Below are positions 1 to 8,838 of a DNA stretch of 64,000 nucleotides, in pieces; within the stretch, counting starts at the first letter, position 1, and each line of letters starts with the position of its first letter. The translations under genes were made by a program, and so were the position numbers. Below the pieces are notes generated by a model, which saw nothing but the letters and a program-made list of their open reading frames with translations, searched no databases and was not told the origin of the DNA. Source of the stretch: Halomonas sp. KG2. GTDB taxonomy: Bacteria; Pseudomonadota; Gammaproteobacteria; Pseudomonadales; Halomonadaceae. The stretch covers positions 3,038,001 through 3,102,000 of the forward strand of contig CP098528.1 in assembly GCA_030440445.1 (NCBI GenBank). The letters are read 5' to 3'.

Positions 1-1160
1 GCCAAGTACTCAATATTAGATTCACCGTATGAGTAGTTAGCGATCACCGAGGTGAATGCAAACAGCAAGATCGCCACGGCAATAAACATACCGCCCCAAT
101 CACCCACATGGCTAGAGAGCGCTATTTGGGTAAGCTGAATGCCGTTGTTTTCTTCGCCAGCCAGCAGTTCGGGCCCAGCCATAATGATGATGGCCGCAGT
201 GGCAGTACAAATGACCAAGGTGTCTAAGAACACGCCCAGCATTTGAATAAAGCCCTGTGCAGCGGGATGGTCTGGCCGAGTGCTGGCGGTCGCGGCAGCA
301 TTGGGCGCCGACCCCATACCCGCCTCGTTAGAAAACAGACCACGCTGAATACCGTTCATAATGGCTTGAGAAATGGCATACCCCATTGCGCCACCAGCCG
401 CTTGCTCTAAACCAAACGCACTTTTAATAATGGTCATAAAGGCAGCGGGCAAATCGCTGATATTGAGCGCCACCACCGTGAGAGCCAGCAGCAAATACAA
501 CAGTGCCATCAGCGGCACCACTAACTCAGCTACTTTAGCAATCGACTTCAGGCCGCCAAATATAATGGGCGCAACCACCGCCATCAGAACTAACCCCATG
601 GCCCAGGTGGGAATGGCAAATGCCTGTTCCATGGCCTGGGCGATGGAGTTGGCCTGTACGCTGTTAAACGCCAACCCGAACGCGATGATCAAGCAGATTG
701 AAAACAGCACTGCCAGCCAGCGAAGCCCCAGGCCACGTTCAATATAGCGAGCCGGGCCACCACGGAAGGTGTTATCACCGTGATCAACTTTATAGGCCTG
801 GGCTAGAGTGGACTCCACAAAACTGGTCGCCATACCCACCATGGCGGTCATCCACATCCAAAAGATCGCGCCGGGACCACCAAAATAAATCGCTACCGCC
901 ACACCAGCTAGGTTACCGGTACCTACCCGTGCCGCCAGACTGGTGGAAAGTGCCTGAAAAGAAGAGATACCGCCGTTAGATTGACGTGAACTGCGCAGCA
1001 GTTTGAACATGTGCCCGAAATAACGTACTTGGATACCGCGGGTCATGATAGTGAAGTAGAGGCCAGCACCGATCAGCAGGTAGATCAGCACACTGCCCCA
1101 TAGCAGTCCGTTGCCGCGATCAACCATCGCCGTCAACAGAGGAGGAAGAGTAAAATCCAT
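1..1160 (-). CDS. Sodium:alanine/glycine symporter, AGCS family (C-terminus cut off by window edge)
   Basis: The reverse strand is open from an ATG at 1160 to base 1, giving about 386 residues without a stop. The protein is very hydrophobic with many membrane segments and carries AGCS-family signatures such as GTGNLAGVAVA and SNEAGMGSAPNAAAT. Members import alanine or glycine with sodium across the inner membrane, which suits a marine or halophilic cell. The start is supported by an AAAGGCG-like ribosome site upstream and by the typical short N-terminus. The last part of the protein lies outside the window. Substrate (alanine, glycine or D-alanine) cannot be fixed from sequence. I looked for a glycine riboswitch in the leader and saw none. 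Confidence 0.93.
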   Translation of the reverse strand, partial: MDFTLPPLLTAMVDRGNGLLWGSVLIYLLIGAGLYFTIMTRGIQVRYFGHMFKLLRSSRQSNGGISSFQALSTSLAARVGTGNLAGVAVAIYFGGPGAIFWMWMTAMVGMATSFVESTLAQAYKVDHGDNTFRGGPARYIERGLGLRWLAVLFSICLIIAFGLAFNSVQANSIAQAMEQAFAIPTWAMGLVLMAVVAPIIFGGLKSIAKVAELVVPLMALLYLLLALTVVALNISDLPAAFMTIIKSAFGLEQAAGGAMGYAISQAIMNGIQRGLFSNEAGMGSAPNAAATASTRPDHPAAQGFIQMLGVFLDTLVICTATAAIIIMAGPELLAGEENNGIQLTQIALSSHVGDWGGMFIAVAILLFAFTSVIANYSYGESNIEYL

Positions 1161-1369
1161 ATATAACGCGCCTTTTGTATAACAGTGGAGGCGCCTCATT
1201 CTTCACGGCTGCACCAAAATGGCAAGAAAAATGGAAAAATTCCTATCAGACAGCCATTACCACTAACTAAATTGGTCTCATTAGCCGCGCTTAAACGCCG
1301 AATATGATTTCATCCTGTTACGCCTCTAACGTATGCTGTCGCTTTTTAGTACCAGCGACGAGGAAACAG

Positions 1370-2065
1370 ATGTCACGCACGTTACTAAAAGGCATTGGGC
1401 TAGTCGTTGTAGTAGTAATGCTGGGTATCATGTGGCGCTGGCTTCAGCAGCAAGGCTTACTCACCGAAACCCACCTGACCGAGTTAGCGTCCACCATCAG
1501 TCAATGGAAGCAAGCTCCCTGGATGTTTGTCGCCGTGATAGCCGTTTATACCGGCTCGCTACTGATCATGTTTCCATTAAGCCTGCTAGTCGTATTGACC
1601 GGCCTACTGTTTGGACCGCTTTGGGGACTGGCTTATGCCACGCTGGGTACGCTTAGTTCTTCGGTAGCGTCTTACTGGGTAGGCCATTGGATGGGGCGCG
1701 ATGCACTAATGCGCTATGGCGGACGCCATTTGCGTGGGCTTTCCGGCTACTTATCCAGGCGCGGCATTCGCACCATGACGGTGATCAATCTGTTGCCCTT
1801 GGCCCCTTTCACGCTCACCAATATGCTGGCCGGCGCGTTTCATCTTAATTTTCGCGACTACATGATCGGTTCGACCTTGGGAATTGTGCCTGGGCTCGCG
1901 GCAGTAATACTGCTAGGAAGCCAATTGGGCGCACTATTCACCGCGGCGTCTCATCAAGAATTAGCGTGGGCGGTAATAGGCCTTGGCGCTGGCGTGGGGC
2001 TGCTATGGTTGCTAAAGCGAGTAGCGACCTCTCGGTCTAGCAAAAACAACAACGACACAGCCTAA
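1370..2065 (+). CDS. TVP38/TMEM64 (DedA-like, SNARE-associated) membrane protein
   Basis: A 231-residue membrane protein with about six hydrophobic segments. The central region (around residues 60-170) has the TVP38/SNARE_assoc pattern: a FPLSLLVVLTGLLFG segment, a glycine-rich re-entrant stretch, and NLLPLAPFTLTNMLAGAF. Related DedA-superfamily proteins act in lipid or small-molecule movement across the inner membrane; the exact substrate is not predictable. I place the start at the ATG at 1370, because GAGGAAAC lies just upstream; an in-frame ATG at 1304 has no ribosome site and would add 22 atypical residues. It ends convergently, 8 bases from the next gene. Confidence 0.85.
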   Translation: MSRTLLKGIGLVVVVVMLGIMWRWLQQQGLLTETHLTELASTISQWKQAPWMFVAVIAVYTGSLLIMFPLSLLVVLTGLLFGPLWGLAYATLGTLSSSVASYWVGHWMGRDALMRYGGRHLRGLSGYLSRRGIRTMTVINLLPLAPFTLTNMLAGAFHLNFRDYMIGSTLGIVPGLAAVILLGSQLGALFTAASHQELAWAVIGLGAGVGLLWLLKRVATSRSSKNNNDTA

Positions 2066-2073
2066 AGTGTGGG

Positions 2074-4311
2074 CTATTTCGCGTAATACTTGGCCAGTAC
2101 TTCGGCATAGAAATGCGCGACCGCCCCTGCAAACTTAGCGATATCATAGTCGTTAGCAAATATTTTTGCCTGCTTGCCCAGGGTAACCCGCAACGCGTTA
2201 TCCTCGGCTAACGCCATCACCCGCTGACCCCACTTTTGCCGATTTTGCGGCGTTTTATAGCCATTAAAGCCATCACGCACTACGTCATCAATACCACTAG
2301 AGCGTACCGCAACAACTGGCAAGCCTGCGGCCATGGCTTCTAAAATCACCATGCCTTGAGTTTCAGAAGTAGATGCAAACACAAAGATGTCACCTAAGTG
2401 GTAATAGCGTGCCATATCCTCCGGCGGCACAGCGCCCACCAAGGTCACTTGCTCCTGCAACGCCAACGCTTCTATATGCTGCTGAATGGTTTGTCGATCT
2501 GGGCCATCACCAATTAACAACAAGCGCAACGACTGGCTCCCCTGGCTTTTCAACTCCGCCAATGCCTCCAGCATAAAACCAATATTTTTTTCTTGGCTAA
2601 TTCTCGAGACACTCACCAACACCGTATCGGCTGGGTCGATGGAAAGCTGATGGCGCAGCTCTTCCAACGCATCACGATCTGTGTCGGCGAATCGCGCCGC
2701 ATCAATGCCCGTAGGCTGTATCAGCGTCGGTGTTTTCACCCCAATCATGCGCAGATACTCTTCTGCCGAGTAGGTGGGCACGATGACGCCTTGGCAACGG
2801 TTAGAGAAGTGTTTGATCAACGAATGGGAAATCAAATTACGAAACAGAGCCCCAGGAAGCGGCACAAAGTGTGCGTAATGCTCTAACCGCGTGTGATAGG
2901 TATAGACAACCGGCACACGCAGCCGGCGCCCCATCCATAGCCCCATCGACCCCAGCCAAAAAGGATGATGAACATGGATAATATCTGGTTTAAAGCGGTG
3001 CAGGCAGCGGCGAAAACGTGCACTAAACGGATTGGTCAAACGGAACTCACGCTTTTCACCAAAAGCCATCACAGTGGGTACACGCAAGATCGTATCATCG
3101 TCTTGCCACGCTTCCCGATAACGGGGCACCAACAACTGCACCTGATGTTTTAACTCGCTAAGCCCTTGACGAAGTCGCTCCACGGAAACCGACACACCGG
3201 ATACGAACGGGAAGTAGTTATTCGATATCATCGCCACCCGCAGGGGCTTCTCTAGATACGGTGTTGGATCGATATCAAAATCTGGGTAATAGTGGCGCTC
3301 TTCAAAAATCAGTCGGTACAAGCGCATCGCCAGTAGTGACAACACTCCGACAATGAGCAGGAAGCGAGGGTAGCTGACGTAAAAAAACGCATAAACCGTT
3401 GAGGCAACGCTGCTTAGCATACGCCACCAGCCTGGACTATCCACATTCAGCCGAACGGGCGTTATTGTCACATTTTCGCCATTTACCTCGACCACTACAT
3501 AGTGATGAAACCTGTCATTTGCATCCATCAAAATGCCGCCAGCACCACCCGTGGTGACGTAATCCACCCCATTTACCGTTTGGTGTGAATAAAGCGACAG
3601 GTTTGCCGAAAACACGCTGTCCACCGCATACTGCTCCGACAGGCGCATAATACCTTCACTCAACCGTGGATCATTGAGGTAATTATCGGCTTCAAATAAG
3701 GGCGCATCGCTAATCACGTTATGCAGTGGCAAGCCAATGAACAAAAACCGATGCTGCGCTTCCGAGGCAGCCAGCTCGCGCTCTAACCAATCTAGCTGCC
3801 ATGAGGTAGACGACTTACCCGTGCCATCCAAAAAGATGAAATGGCTGTTACCCGCAACAAAGGAATAAAAATGCGGGCCAAAGTATTCATAGAAAAGATA
3901 ACTGCCAAAATCATTGCTTTCATGGTCACCGTAAGTCAGCACATACGGCACGTTTAACTGCTCTAAGCTTTGGTAAATCGCCTTGTAACTCTCCTGCTGC
4001 CCCCCACTCACTGCGTTCCCCGCTGACACCATAAAATCAATATCGCTTTGGTTCAGCCTGGGAATAATTTCATCCTGAAACACATTCACTGAATTATTGA
4101 TATTACCTACCACCGCAAAACGGTAGGTGTTTCGTCCAGCGAGTTGCTCACGGATATCCGCTACTTCTCTAGTGTGCAATGCCTCAAATTTAGGCTCAGC
4201 CACATAGAGCCATATTTGGTGAATAACCAGCCCCGCCACCAGCGCGAGGTTGAGCACAAACAGAAGTCTCAGCCAGCGCTGACGAGTCAGGCGAAAAGAG
4301 CGTCGAAGCAT
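2074..4311 (-). CDS. Membrane fusion protein: degenerate metallophosphoesterase domain plus GT4 glycosyltransferase
   Basis: A 745-residue protein with two parts. Residues about 13-35 form a membrane anchor, about 60-300 a calcineurin-like phosphoesterase fold, about 305-330 a second membrane helix, and about 357-740 a GT4 (group 1) glycosyltransferase with YTYHTRLEHYAHF and an EX7E-type motif in ETQGMVILEAMAAGLPVV. This predicts a periplasmic phosphoesterase-like domain and a cytoplasmic transferase that builds a glycolipid or surface glycan. In the phosphoesterase part the metal-ligand positions look altered: GNINN for DxH, AGNAVSGG for GDxxxGG, YGDHE for GNHE, and no GHxH. It may therefore be a binding rather than catalytic domain. 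The transferase motifs are intact. The gene ends convergently against the TVP38 gene. Confidence 0.85.
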   Translation of the reverse strand: MLRRSFRLTRQRWLRLLFVLNLALVAGLVIHQIWLYVAEPKFEALHTREVADIREQLAGRNTYRFAVVGNINNSVNVFQDEIIPRLNQSDIDFMVSAGNAVSGGQQESYKAIYQSLEQLNVPYVLTYGDHESNDFGSYLFYEYFGPHFYSFVAGNSHFIFLDGTGKSSTSWQLDWLERELAASEAQHRFLFIGLPLHNVISDAPLFEADNYLNDPRLSEGIMRLSEQYAVDSVFSANLSLYSHQTVNGVDYVTTGGAGGILMDANDRFHHYVVVEVNGENVTITPVRLNVDSPGWWRMLSSVASTVYAFFYVSYPRFLLIVGVLSLLAMRLYRLIFEERHYYPDFDIDPTPYLEKPLRVAMISNNYFPFVSGVSVSVERLRQGLSELKHQVQLLVPRYREAWQDDDTILRVPTVMAFGEKREFRLTNPFSARFRRCLHRFKPDIIHVHHPFWLGSMGLWMGRRLRVPVVYTYHTRLEHYAHFVPLPGALFRNLISHSLIKHFSNRCQGVIVPTYSAEEYLRMIGVKTPTLIQPTGIDAARFADTDRDALEELRHQLSIDPADTVLVSVSRISQEKNIGFMLEALAELKSQGSQSLRLLLIGDGPDRQTIQQHIEALALQEQVTLVGAVPPEDMARYYHLGDIFVFASTSETQGMVILEAMAAGLPVVAVRSSGIDDVVRDGFNGYKTPQNRQKWGQRVMALAEDNALRVTLGKQAKIFANDYDIAKFAGAVAHFYAEVLAKYYAK

Positions 4312-4362
4312 GTAGAGGCGCTTATTGAATAGAAGACGTTAGAAAAGAAAGAGATCGGATGT

Positions 4363-4791
4363 TCAATTCGCTTCACGACCGTTTATCGTTGCCAACAAAC
4401 GGCGCGAACCTCCTTGCTCTCGATGCTCACCTAACCACAATCCCTGCCAGGTGCCCAGCGCCAAGCGGCCATCACGTATGGCTAGCGTCAGCTGAGTACC
4501 CAGTAAGCTAGAGGCGACATGAGCAGGCATATCGTCGGGGCCTTCAAGAGTGTGGCGAAAATAGCTTAGTCCTTCAGGTACTAAGCGGCGGATAAAGGCA
4601 TCCAGGTCGTGACGGACATCAGGATCGGAGTTTTCATTTAGCGTAAGTGAGGCAGAGGTATGCATTAACTGCAGGTGCAGTAGCCCTTGACTGCACTCGG
4701 CCAAGCACGGCAGTGCCCTGGCGATCTCATCCGTAATTAGATGAAAGCCCCTAGGCATTTCGGGTAAGTGAATCTCTTGTTGATGCCACAT
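4363..4791 (-). CDS. YjbQ/UPF0047 family protein (secondary thiamine-phosphate synthase-like)
   Basis: A 142-residue single-domain protein of the YjbQ family, recognised from HLPEMPRGFHLITDEI near the N-terminus, the HTSASLTLNENSDPDV core with its conserved His and Asn-Glu-Asn, and the GTWQGLWLGEHR C-terminal motif. Members are small cytosolic proteins; the E. coli homologue has weak thiamine-phosphate synthase activity in genetic tests, but the physiological role is unsettled. The ATG at 4791 is chosen because AAAGGAGTG lies seven bases upstream; an in-frame ATG at 4845 would add 18 residues not seen in the family. It stands alone between the glycosyltransferase fusion and the lipocalin. Confidence 0.88.
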   Translation of the reverse strand: MWHQQEIHLPEMPRGFHLITDEIARALPCLAECSQGLLHLQLMHTSASLTLNENSDPDVRHDLDAFIRRLVPEGLSYFRHTLEGPDDMPAHVASSLLGTQLTLAIRDGRLALGTWQGLWLGEHREQGGSRRLLATINGREAN

Positions 4792-4962
4792 AAACACTCC
4801 TTTGTTGTAGCTATTGTAAGGGCTTACTCGGTACAGAAATACCATAGCCTATTTTCACTTCCTTCCGGCAATAGCACCTCCAAAAGAAACCGTTAATAGC
4901 GCTTATTTCGCCATACTGATAGATTTAACACTTATATACCATGCAGTCATTAGGAGCGTGTA

Positions 4963-5532
4963 ATGCTCATTTCCGCCCAAACACCAAAGAAGAAAGTGGG
5001 GAAAATTGCTGGGCTTATGGCCTTCAGTAGCCTTGTATTAACTGGCTGCACCGGCATTCCTGACGGCACCGAGCCTGTCACAGGCTTTGAACTTAACCGC
5101 TATTTAGGTCAGTGGTATGAAATCGCCCGCCTGGATCACTCCTTTGAACGAGACTTAGACTGCGTAACGGCTAGCTACAGCCTACGTGACGATGGCGGCG
5201 TGCGCGTTATCAACCGAGGCTACAATCTCACAGAGCAAGAATGGAATGAAGCTGAAGGCCGCGCCTACTTTATTGACGAAGAAAACATCGGGCGGTTAAA
5301 AGTCAGCTTCTTTGGCCCTTTTTATGGCGGCTATAACGTTTTAGAACTGGATGAAGACTATCAGTGGGCGCTGGTATCAGGCCCCAACCGCGATTACCTA
5401 TGGATTCTCTCGCGTACGCCAGTCATGGAAAGCGCGGTGGAAGAGCAACTACGCCAGCGCGCCGCCGAGCTTAATTTCCCCACTAATGAGTTGATTGACG
5501 TCGTACAAGATCATACCTGTCCCGAACGCTAA
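4963..5532 (+). CDS. blc: Bacterial lipocalin lipoprotein (Blc type)
   Basis: A 189-residue outer membrane lipoprotein. A hydrophobic signal ends in the lipobox LTGC, so Cys29 should be lipidated. The mature part starts with the lipocalin signature LGQWYEIARLDHSFE and keeps the beta-barrel pattern, including SFFGPFYGGYNVLELD and YLWILSRTP. Blc-type lipocalins bind fatty acids or lysophospholipids and help with membrane maintenance under stress. A strong AGGAG site precedes the ATG. Only 17 bases separate it from the following dehydrogenase gene, so the two are probably cotranscribed, although no shared function is evident. Confidence 0.92.
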   Translation: MLISAQTPKKKVGKIAGLMAFSSLVLTGCTGIPDGTEPVTGFELNRYLGQWYEIARLDHSFERDLDCVTASYSLRDDGGVRVINRGYNLTEQEWNEAEGRAYFIDEENIGRLKVSFFGPFYGGYNVLELDEDYQWALVSGPNRDYLWILSRTPVMESAVEEQLRQRAAELNFPTNELIDVVQDHTCPER

Positions 5533-5549
5533 TCACAGAAGGAGCCACT

Positions 5550-6623
5550 ATGGCCCACCGCATTGCAGTCATCGCTGGCGACGGTATTGGCACCGAAGTC
5601 ATGCCCGAAGGCATTCGCGCCCTGGAAGCTGCCGCAAAGCGTTTTAACATTGACCTAGCATTCACAACGTTTGAATTTGGCAGCTGTGACTACTATCTAG
5701 AGCACGGTAAAATGCTGCCCGACGACTGGTTTGAGCAGCTCAAAGATTTTGATGCGCTATTTTATGGTGCCGTCGGCTGGCCCGACAAAGTGCCCGACCA
5801 TATTTCACTCTGGGGCTCGTTGCTACAGTTTCGTCGCCAGTTTGACCAGTACATCAACTTACGCCCCTGCAAGCTGATGCCGGGCATCAAAAGTCCATTA
5901 GCAGGCCGCGAGCCAGGCGATATCGACTTTTACGTAGTGCGCGAAAACACCGAAGGCGAGTATTCAAGTGTCGGCGGCAAAATGTTTGAAGGCACCGAGC
6001 GTGAAATTGTGCTTCAAGAGACGGTGATGAGCCGAGTCGGCGTCGACCGAGTGCTGAAGTATGCGTTTGAGCTTGCGCAAACCCGCCCGCGTAAAAAGCT
6101 CACCTCAGCCACCAAGTCCAACGGCATTTCAATCACTATGCCCTACTGGGATGAGCGGGTTGCCGAAATGGCCAAGCAGTATCCCGACATTGCAGTGGAT
6201 AAGTTTCACATTGATATTCTGACCGCTAACTTTGTGCTGCATCCAGATTGGTTTGATGTGGTGGTTGGCAGTAACCTGTTTGGCGATATTCTTTCAGACC
6301 TTGGCCCCGCCTGCACCGGCACTATCGGCATTGCGCCCTCTGCTAATATCAACCCGGAAGGCATGTTCCCCAGCCTGTTCGAACCAGTTCACGGCAGCGC
6401 TCCAGACATCGCTGGCAAAGGTATTGCTAACCCGATTGGCCAAATCTGGTCCGGTGCCATGATGCTAGAGCACCTGGGCTATCAAGAAGCCGCTGATACG
6501 ATGGTGAAAGCCATTGAAGACGTGTTGAACGAAGGCAACAGCCAAGTACTCACACGAGATATTGGCGGGCTAGGCAATACGCTAAGTCTGGGTCAAGCGA
6601 TTGCTGAACGCATTAGCGGCTAA
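5550..6623 (+). CDS. Tartrate dehydrogenase/decarboxylase or D-malate dehydrogenase
   Basis: A 357-residue NAD-dependent decarboxylating dehydrogenase of the isocitrate/isopropylmalate family, full length for the tartrate/D-malate branch. IAGDGIGTEVMPEG opens the nucleotide fold, the LRPCKLMPG and RENTEGEYS substrate loops follow, and FGDILSDLGP plus VHGSAPDIAGKG near residues 245-290 carry metal and NAD contacts. The tartrate/D-malate subgroup is indicated by the FYGAVGWPDKVPDH stretch. It would oxidise D-malate or tartrate to pyruvate or glycerate products plus CO2. AAGGAG precedes the ATG. A bidirectional terminator follows the stop. TtuC and DmlA types cannot be separated safely from sequence. 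Confidence 0.88.
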   Translation: MAHRIAVIAGDGIGTEVMPEGIRALEAAAKRFNIDLAFTTFEFGSCDYYLEHGKMLPDDWFEQLKDFDALFYGAVGWPDKVPDHISLWGSLLQFRRQFDQYINLRPCKLMPGIKSPLAGREPGDIDFYVVRENTEGEYSSVGGKMFEGTEREIVLQETVMSRVGVDRVLKYAFELAQTRPRKKLTSATKSNGISITMPYWDERVAEMAKQYPDIAVDKFHIDILTANFVLHPDWFDVVVGSNLFGDILSDLGPACTGTIGIAPSANINPEGMFPSLFEPVHGSAPDIAGKGIANPIGQIWSGAMMLEHLGYQEAADTMVKAIEDVLNEGNSQVLTRDIGGLGNTLSLGQAIAERISG

Positions 6624-6628
6624 CCAAA

Positions 6629-6658
6629 AATGCCTCACTGTAAAAACAGTGAGGCATT
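6629..6658. terminator. Bidirectional intrinsic terminator
   Basis: A perfect 12-bp inverted repeat (AATGCCTCACTG with CAGTGAGGCATT) with a six-base loop lies between the convergent dehydrogenase and wrbA genes. The A-run before it gives a U-run on the minus strand, so it should stop wrbA transcription well; the plus-strand tail (GCGTTT) is weaker. Confidence 0.8.
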
Positions 6659-6686
6659 GCGTTTCAAGCGTGTTGGCAAACGGGCG

Positions 6687-7286
6687 TTAGCTCGCCAGCT
6701 TCGCAGCAATTTCCGCGACATGCTTACCTTGGAAATGGGCAATTTTTAGCTCACGATCATCCGGCTGACGTGAGCCGTCGCCGCCGGCAAGCGTGGATGC
6801 GCCATAGGGTGTTCCACCGCTCACTTTGGAAATATCGAACTGCTCTTCAATACCATAGCCAATCGGCACAATCACCATGCCGTGATGGGCCAACGTTGTC
6901 CAGGTGGAGGTAATGGTCATTTCATCACCACCGCCGGTCCCGGTAGAGGTAAACACACTAGCCACCTTGCCGCGCAGCGAGCCCTTGGCCCACAACCCAC
7001 CGGTTTGATCTAAGAAGGTACGCATCTGGCCAGCCATATTGCCGAACCGCGTTGGCGTGCCAAAAATGATTGCGTCGTAGTCAGCAAGCTCCTGTGGCGT
7101 CGCTTCTGGCGTCGTGAAGTCCTGCTTACCGCCAGCATTCTTGAAAGCTTCTTCTGGCATAGTCTCAGGTACACGTTTAACGGTAACTTCAACACCATCA
7201 ACGCTTTCAGCGCCCTCTGCCACCGCGGCAGCTAGCGTATCAATATGTCCGTACATGGAATAATAAAGAACTAATACCTTTGTCAT
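6687..7286 (-). CDS. wrbA: NAD(P)H:quinone oxidoreductase WrbA
   Basis: A 199-residue flavodoxin-fold protein of normal WrbA length. The FMN phosphate loop [12 protein letters not shown] is at the N-terminus, and the WrbA hallmark [22 protein letters not shown] is at about residues 75-97, followed by [12 protein letters not shown]. WrbA is a tetrameric FMN enzyme that reduces quinones by two electrons and limits redox cycling. The ATG at 7286 has AAGGAG upstream. It is monocistronic, ending at a bidirectional terminator. Confidence 0.95.
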   Translation of the reverse strand: MTKVLVLYYSMYGHIDTLAAAVAEGAESVDGVEVTVKRVPETMPEEAFKNAGGKQDFTTPEATPQELADYDAIIFGTPTRFGNMAGQMRTFLDQTGGLWAKGSLRGKVASVFTSTGTGGGDEMTITSTWTTLAHHGMVIVPIGYGIEEQFDISKVSGGTPYGASTLAGGDGSRQPDDRELKIAHFQGKHVAEIAAKLAS

Positions 7287-7615
7287 TACTCACTCCTTGT
7301 AGTGTTTTCTGGTAGTGCTGTGTCTTGCCCCTCTCAGGTTTATGAAAAGGGTTTATGAAAAAGGCTTATGAAAATCTGTTAATAAAATAGCTCAGCCTAG
7401 CGTAGAAAAAAGCGAATGTTTTCGATGCTCTCCTTCGATTTTATCGATTAGCACCCTTTAATATACATCAATGAGCATGGATACTTTTTGCGCTTAATTT
7501 TCATGTTCGCACCTGCGTTTTTCATGCTATCGACGTCCCCCCTTGTGGTTAAGCTTCAGCGTGTTAAAGGTACAACATTACAAAAAGCTGACGCTCCCTG
7601 CTCAAGGAAAACTTC
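7287..7615. other. Intergenic region between wrbA and astE
   Basis: About 330 bases without a supported gene. It must hold the divergent promoters of wrbA and astE and contains a short tandem repeat at 7338-7376. The stretch 7370-7480 is A+T rich. I see no RNA gene or defined operator. Confidence 0.6.
7338..7376. repeat. Short tandem repeat, about 13-14 bases x 3
   Basis: Three imperfect copies of a GTTTATGAAAAGG-like unit in direct array (starting at about 7338, 7351 and 7365), upstream of wrbA. It is one of several 12-18-base tandem arrays in this window. Confidence 0.75.
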
Positions 7616-8599
7616 ATGCTTGGCCAATGGCTTGATTGGACTCTCGATGACAAACACCCTTCTCCGCGGTCCGGCCGCTTTGGCAGCGGCACCTATCAAT
7701 TACATGCACCGGGGATTTTAGAGATAACCCCGGCGACCGTTCGCCCAGCGGCTCACGCTTGCGTGTTTTCTGCTGCGATACACGGTAACGAAACGGCCCC
7801 CGTGGAACTGTTGGGTAACTGGCTATCTGCGATAGAGGCCGGCACGGTCACCATTGGTGCTCCCGTACTAGTGATTTTAGGCAACCTACCTGCCTTAAAG
7901 GCCCAGCAGCGGTTTATGAAGACGAACCTCAACCGCTTATTTCAGCGCGAACTCGCCGAAACAGGCGAAGAACCTGATCGGGCTCGCGAGTTAATGTCAG
8001 CGGTAGACGGTTTTTATAATCGTCATCAGGCACTCCCTAAACTCCACTACGATTTACACACGGCTATTCGCGGTAGCCTATATACTCGCTTTGTCGTAGA
8101 GCCGTTCGCAGAAACCATGATCAATCCAGAGCAGTGGGAATGGCTTGCGGCGGCGGATATGCAAGCGGTGCTACACCAACACCAGCACAGTTGGACGTTT
8201 TCTCACTACAGTAAGCACTACCATGCTGCCCAAGCCTTCACTTTCGAATTAGGCCGCGTTGCGCCCTTTGGAGAAAACGATATGGCTGCATTAGCGCCGA
8301 TGTTAACGCTTATTAGCGCGCTTAGCGCTGGGGAGCAGCCACCTAAAAAGCCCGCTGACACGATGAGGTTTTTCCAAGTTCAACATGAGCTAATGCGTCA
8401 GGCAGAAACCTTTTGTCTCTGTTTCGATGAAGATGTCCCCAATTTCAGCCGCTTTGAGCCGGGCACTTGTCTCGCCAAAGATAGCGTAGCGGGTGATTTT
8501 ATTGTTGGGGACACGCCTTTGCATGTGGTATTTCCCAATGCAAAGGTAGAGATTGGTGCACGGGCAGCACTACTAGTTGTCCCCTCTCACGCCAGCTAA
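7616..8599 (+). CDS. astE: Succinylglutamate desuccinylase
   Basis: A 327-residue zinc hydrolase of the AstE/aspartoacylase family. It performs the last step of the arginine succinyltransferase pathway, splitting N-succinylglutamate into glutamate and succinate. The zinc ligands are visible as HGNE (about residues 55-58) and the His of YDLHTA (about residue 147); NLNRLF is the substrate-binding stretch. AAGGA lies before the ATG. The rest of the ast operon is not in this window, but a basic amino acid ABC transporter follows about 240 bases downstream, so the context fits arginine uptake and use. Confidence 0.93.
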   Translation: MLGQWLDWTLDDKHPSPRSGRFGSGTYQLHAPGILEITPATVRPAAHACVFSAAIHGNETAPVELLGNWLSAIEAGTVTIGAPVLVILGNLPALKAQQRFMKTNLNRLFQRELAETGEEPDRARELMSAVDGFYNRHQALPKLHYDLHTAIRGSLYTRFVVEPFAETMINPEQWEWLAAADMQAVLHQHQHSWTFSHYSKHYHAAQAFTFELGRVAPFGENDMAALAPMLTLISALSAGEQPPKKPADTMRFFQVQHELMRQAETFCLCFDEDVPNFSRFEPGTCLAKDSVAGDFIVGDTPLHVVFPNAKVEIGARAALLVVPSHAS

Positions 8600-8838
8600 C
8601 GACCTACGCATCATATCAAGAAAATTTGTTAAAAAACGCCTTAACAACAATAACGTAGAGGCTTTTCAAGGCTTATCAATGTATGTTGAAACGAACGTTT
8701 TTCTTATTAATCGCATAAGGAAAGCACGCAATATGCACAAGGCCTGATAGAATCGCCCCTTTTTTCGCGCCAGCCGTCTATCAAGCACGTGTTTTAAACC
8801 TGTTGCTGATGCGGCAACCCTGTACTGGAGCCACTGTT

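Noticed and set aside
1161..1303. Glycine riboswitch before the AGCS symporter
   Set aside because: The leader is short and lacks the conserved glycine aptamer core.
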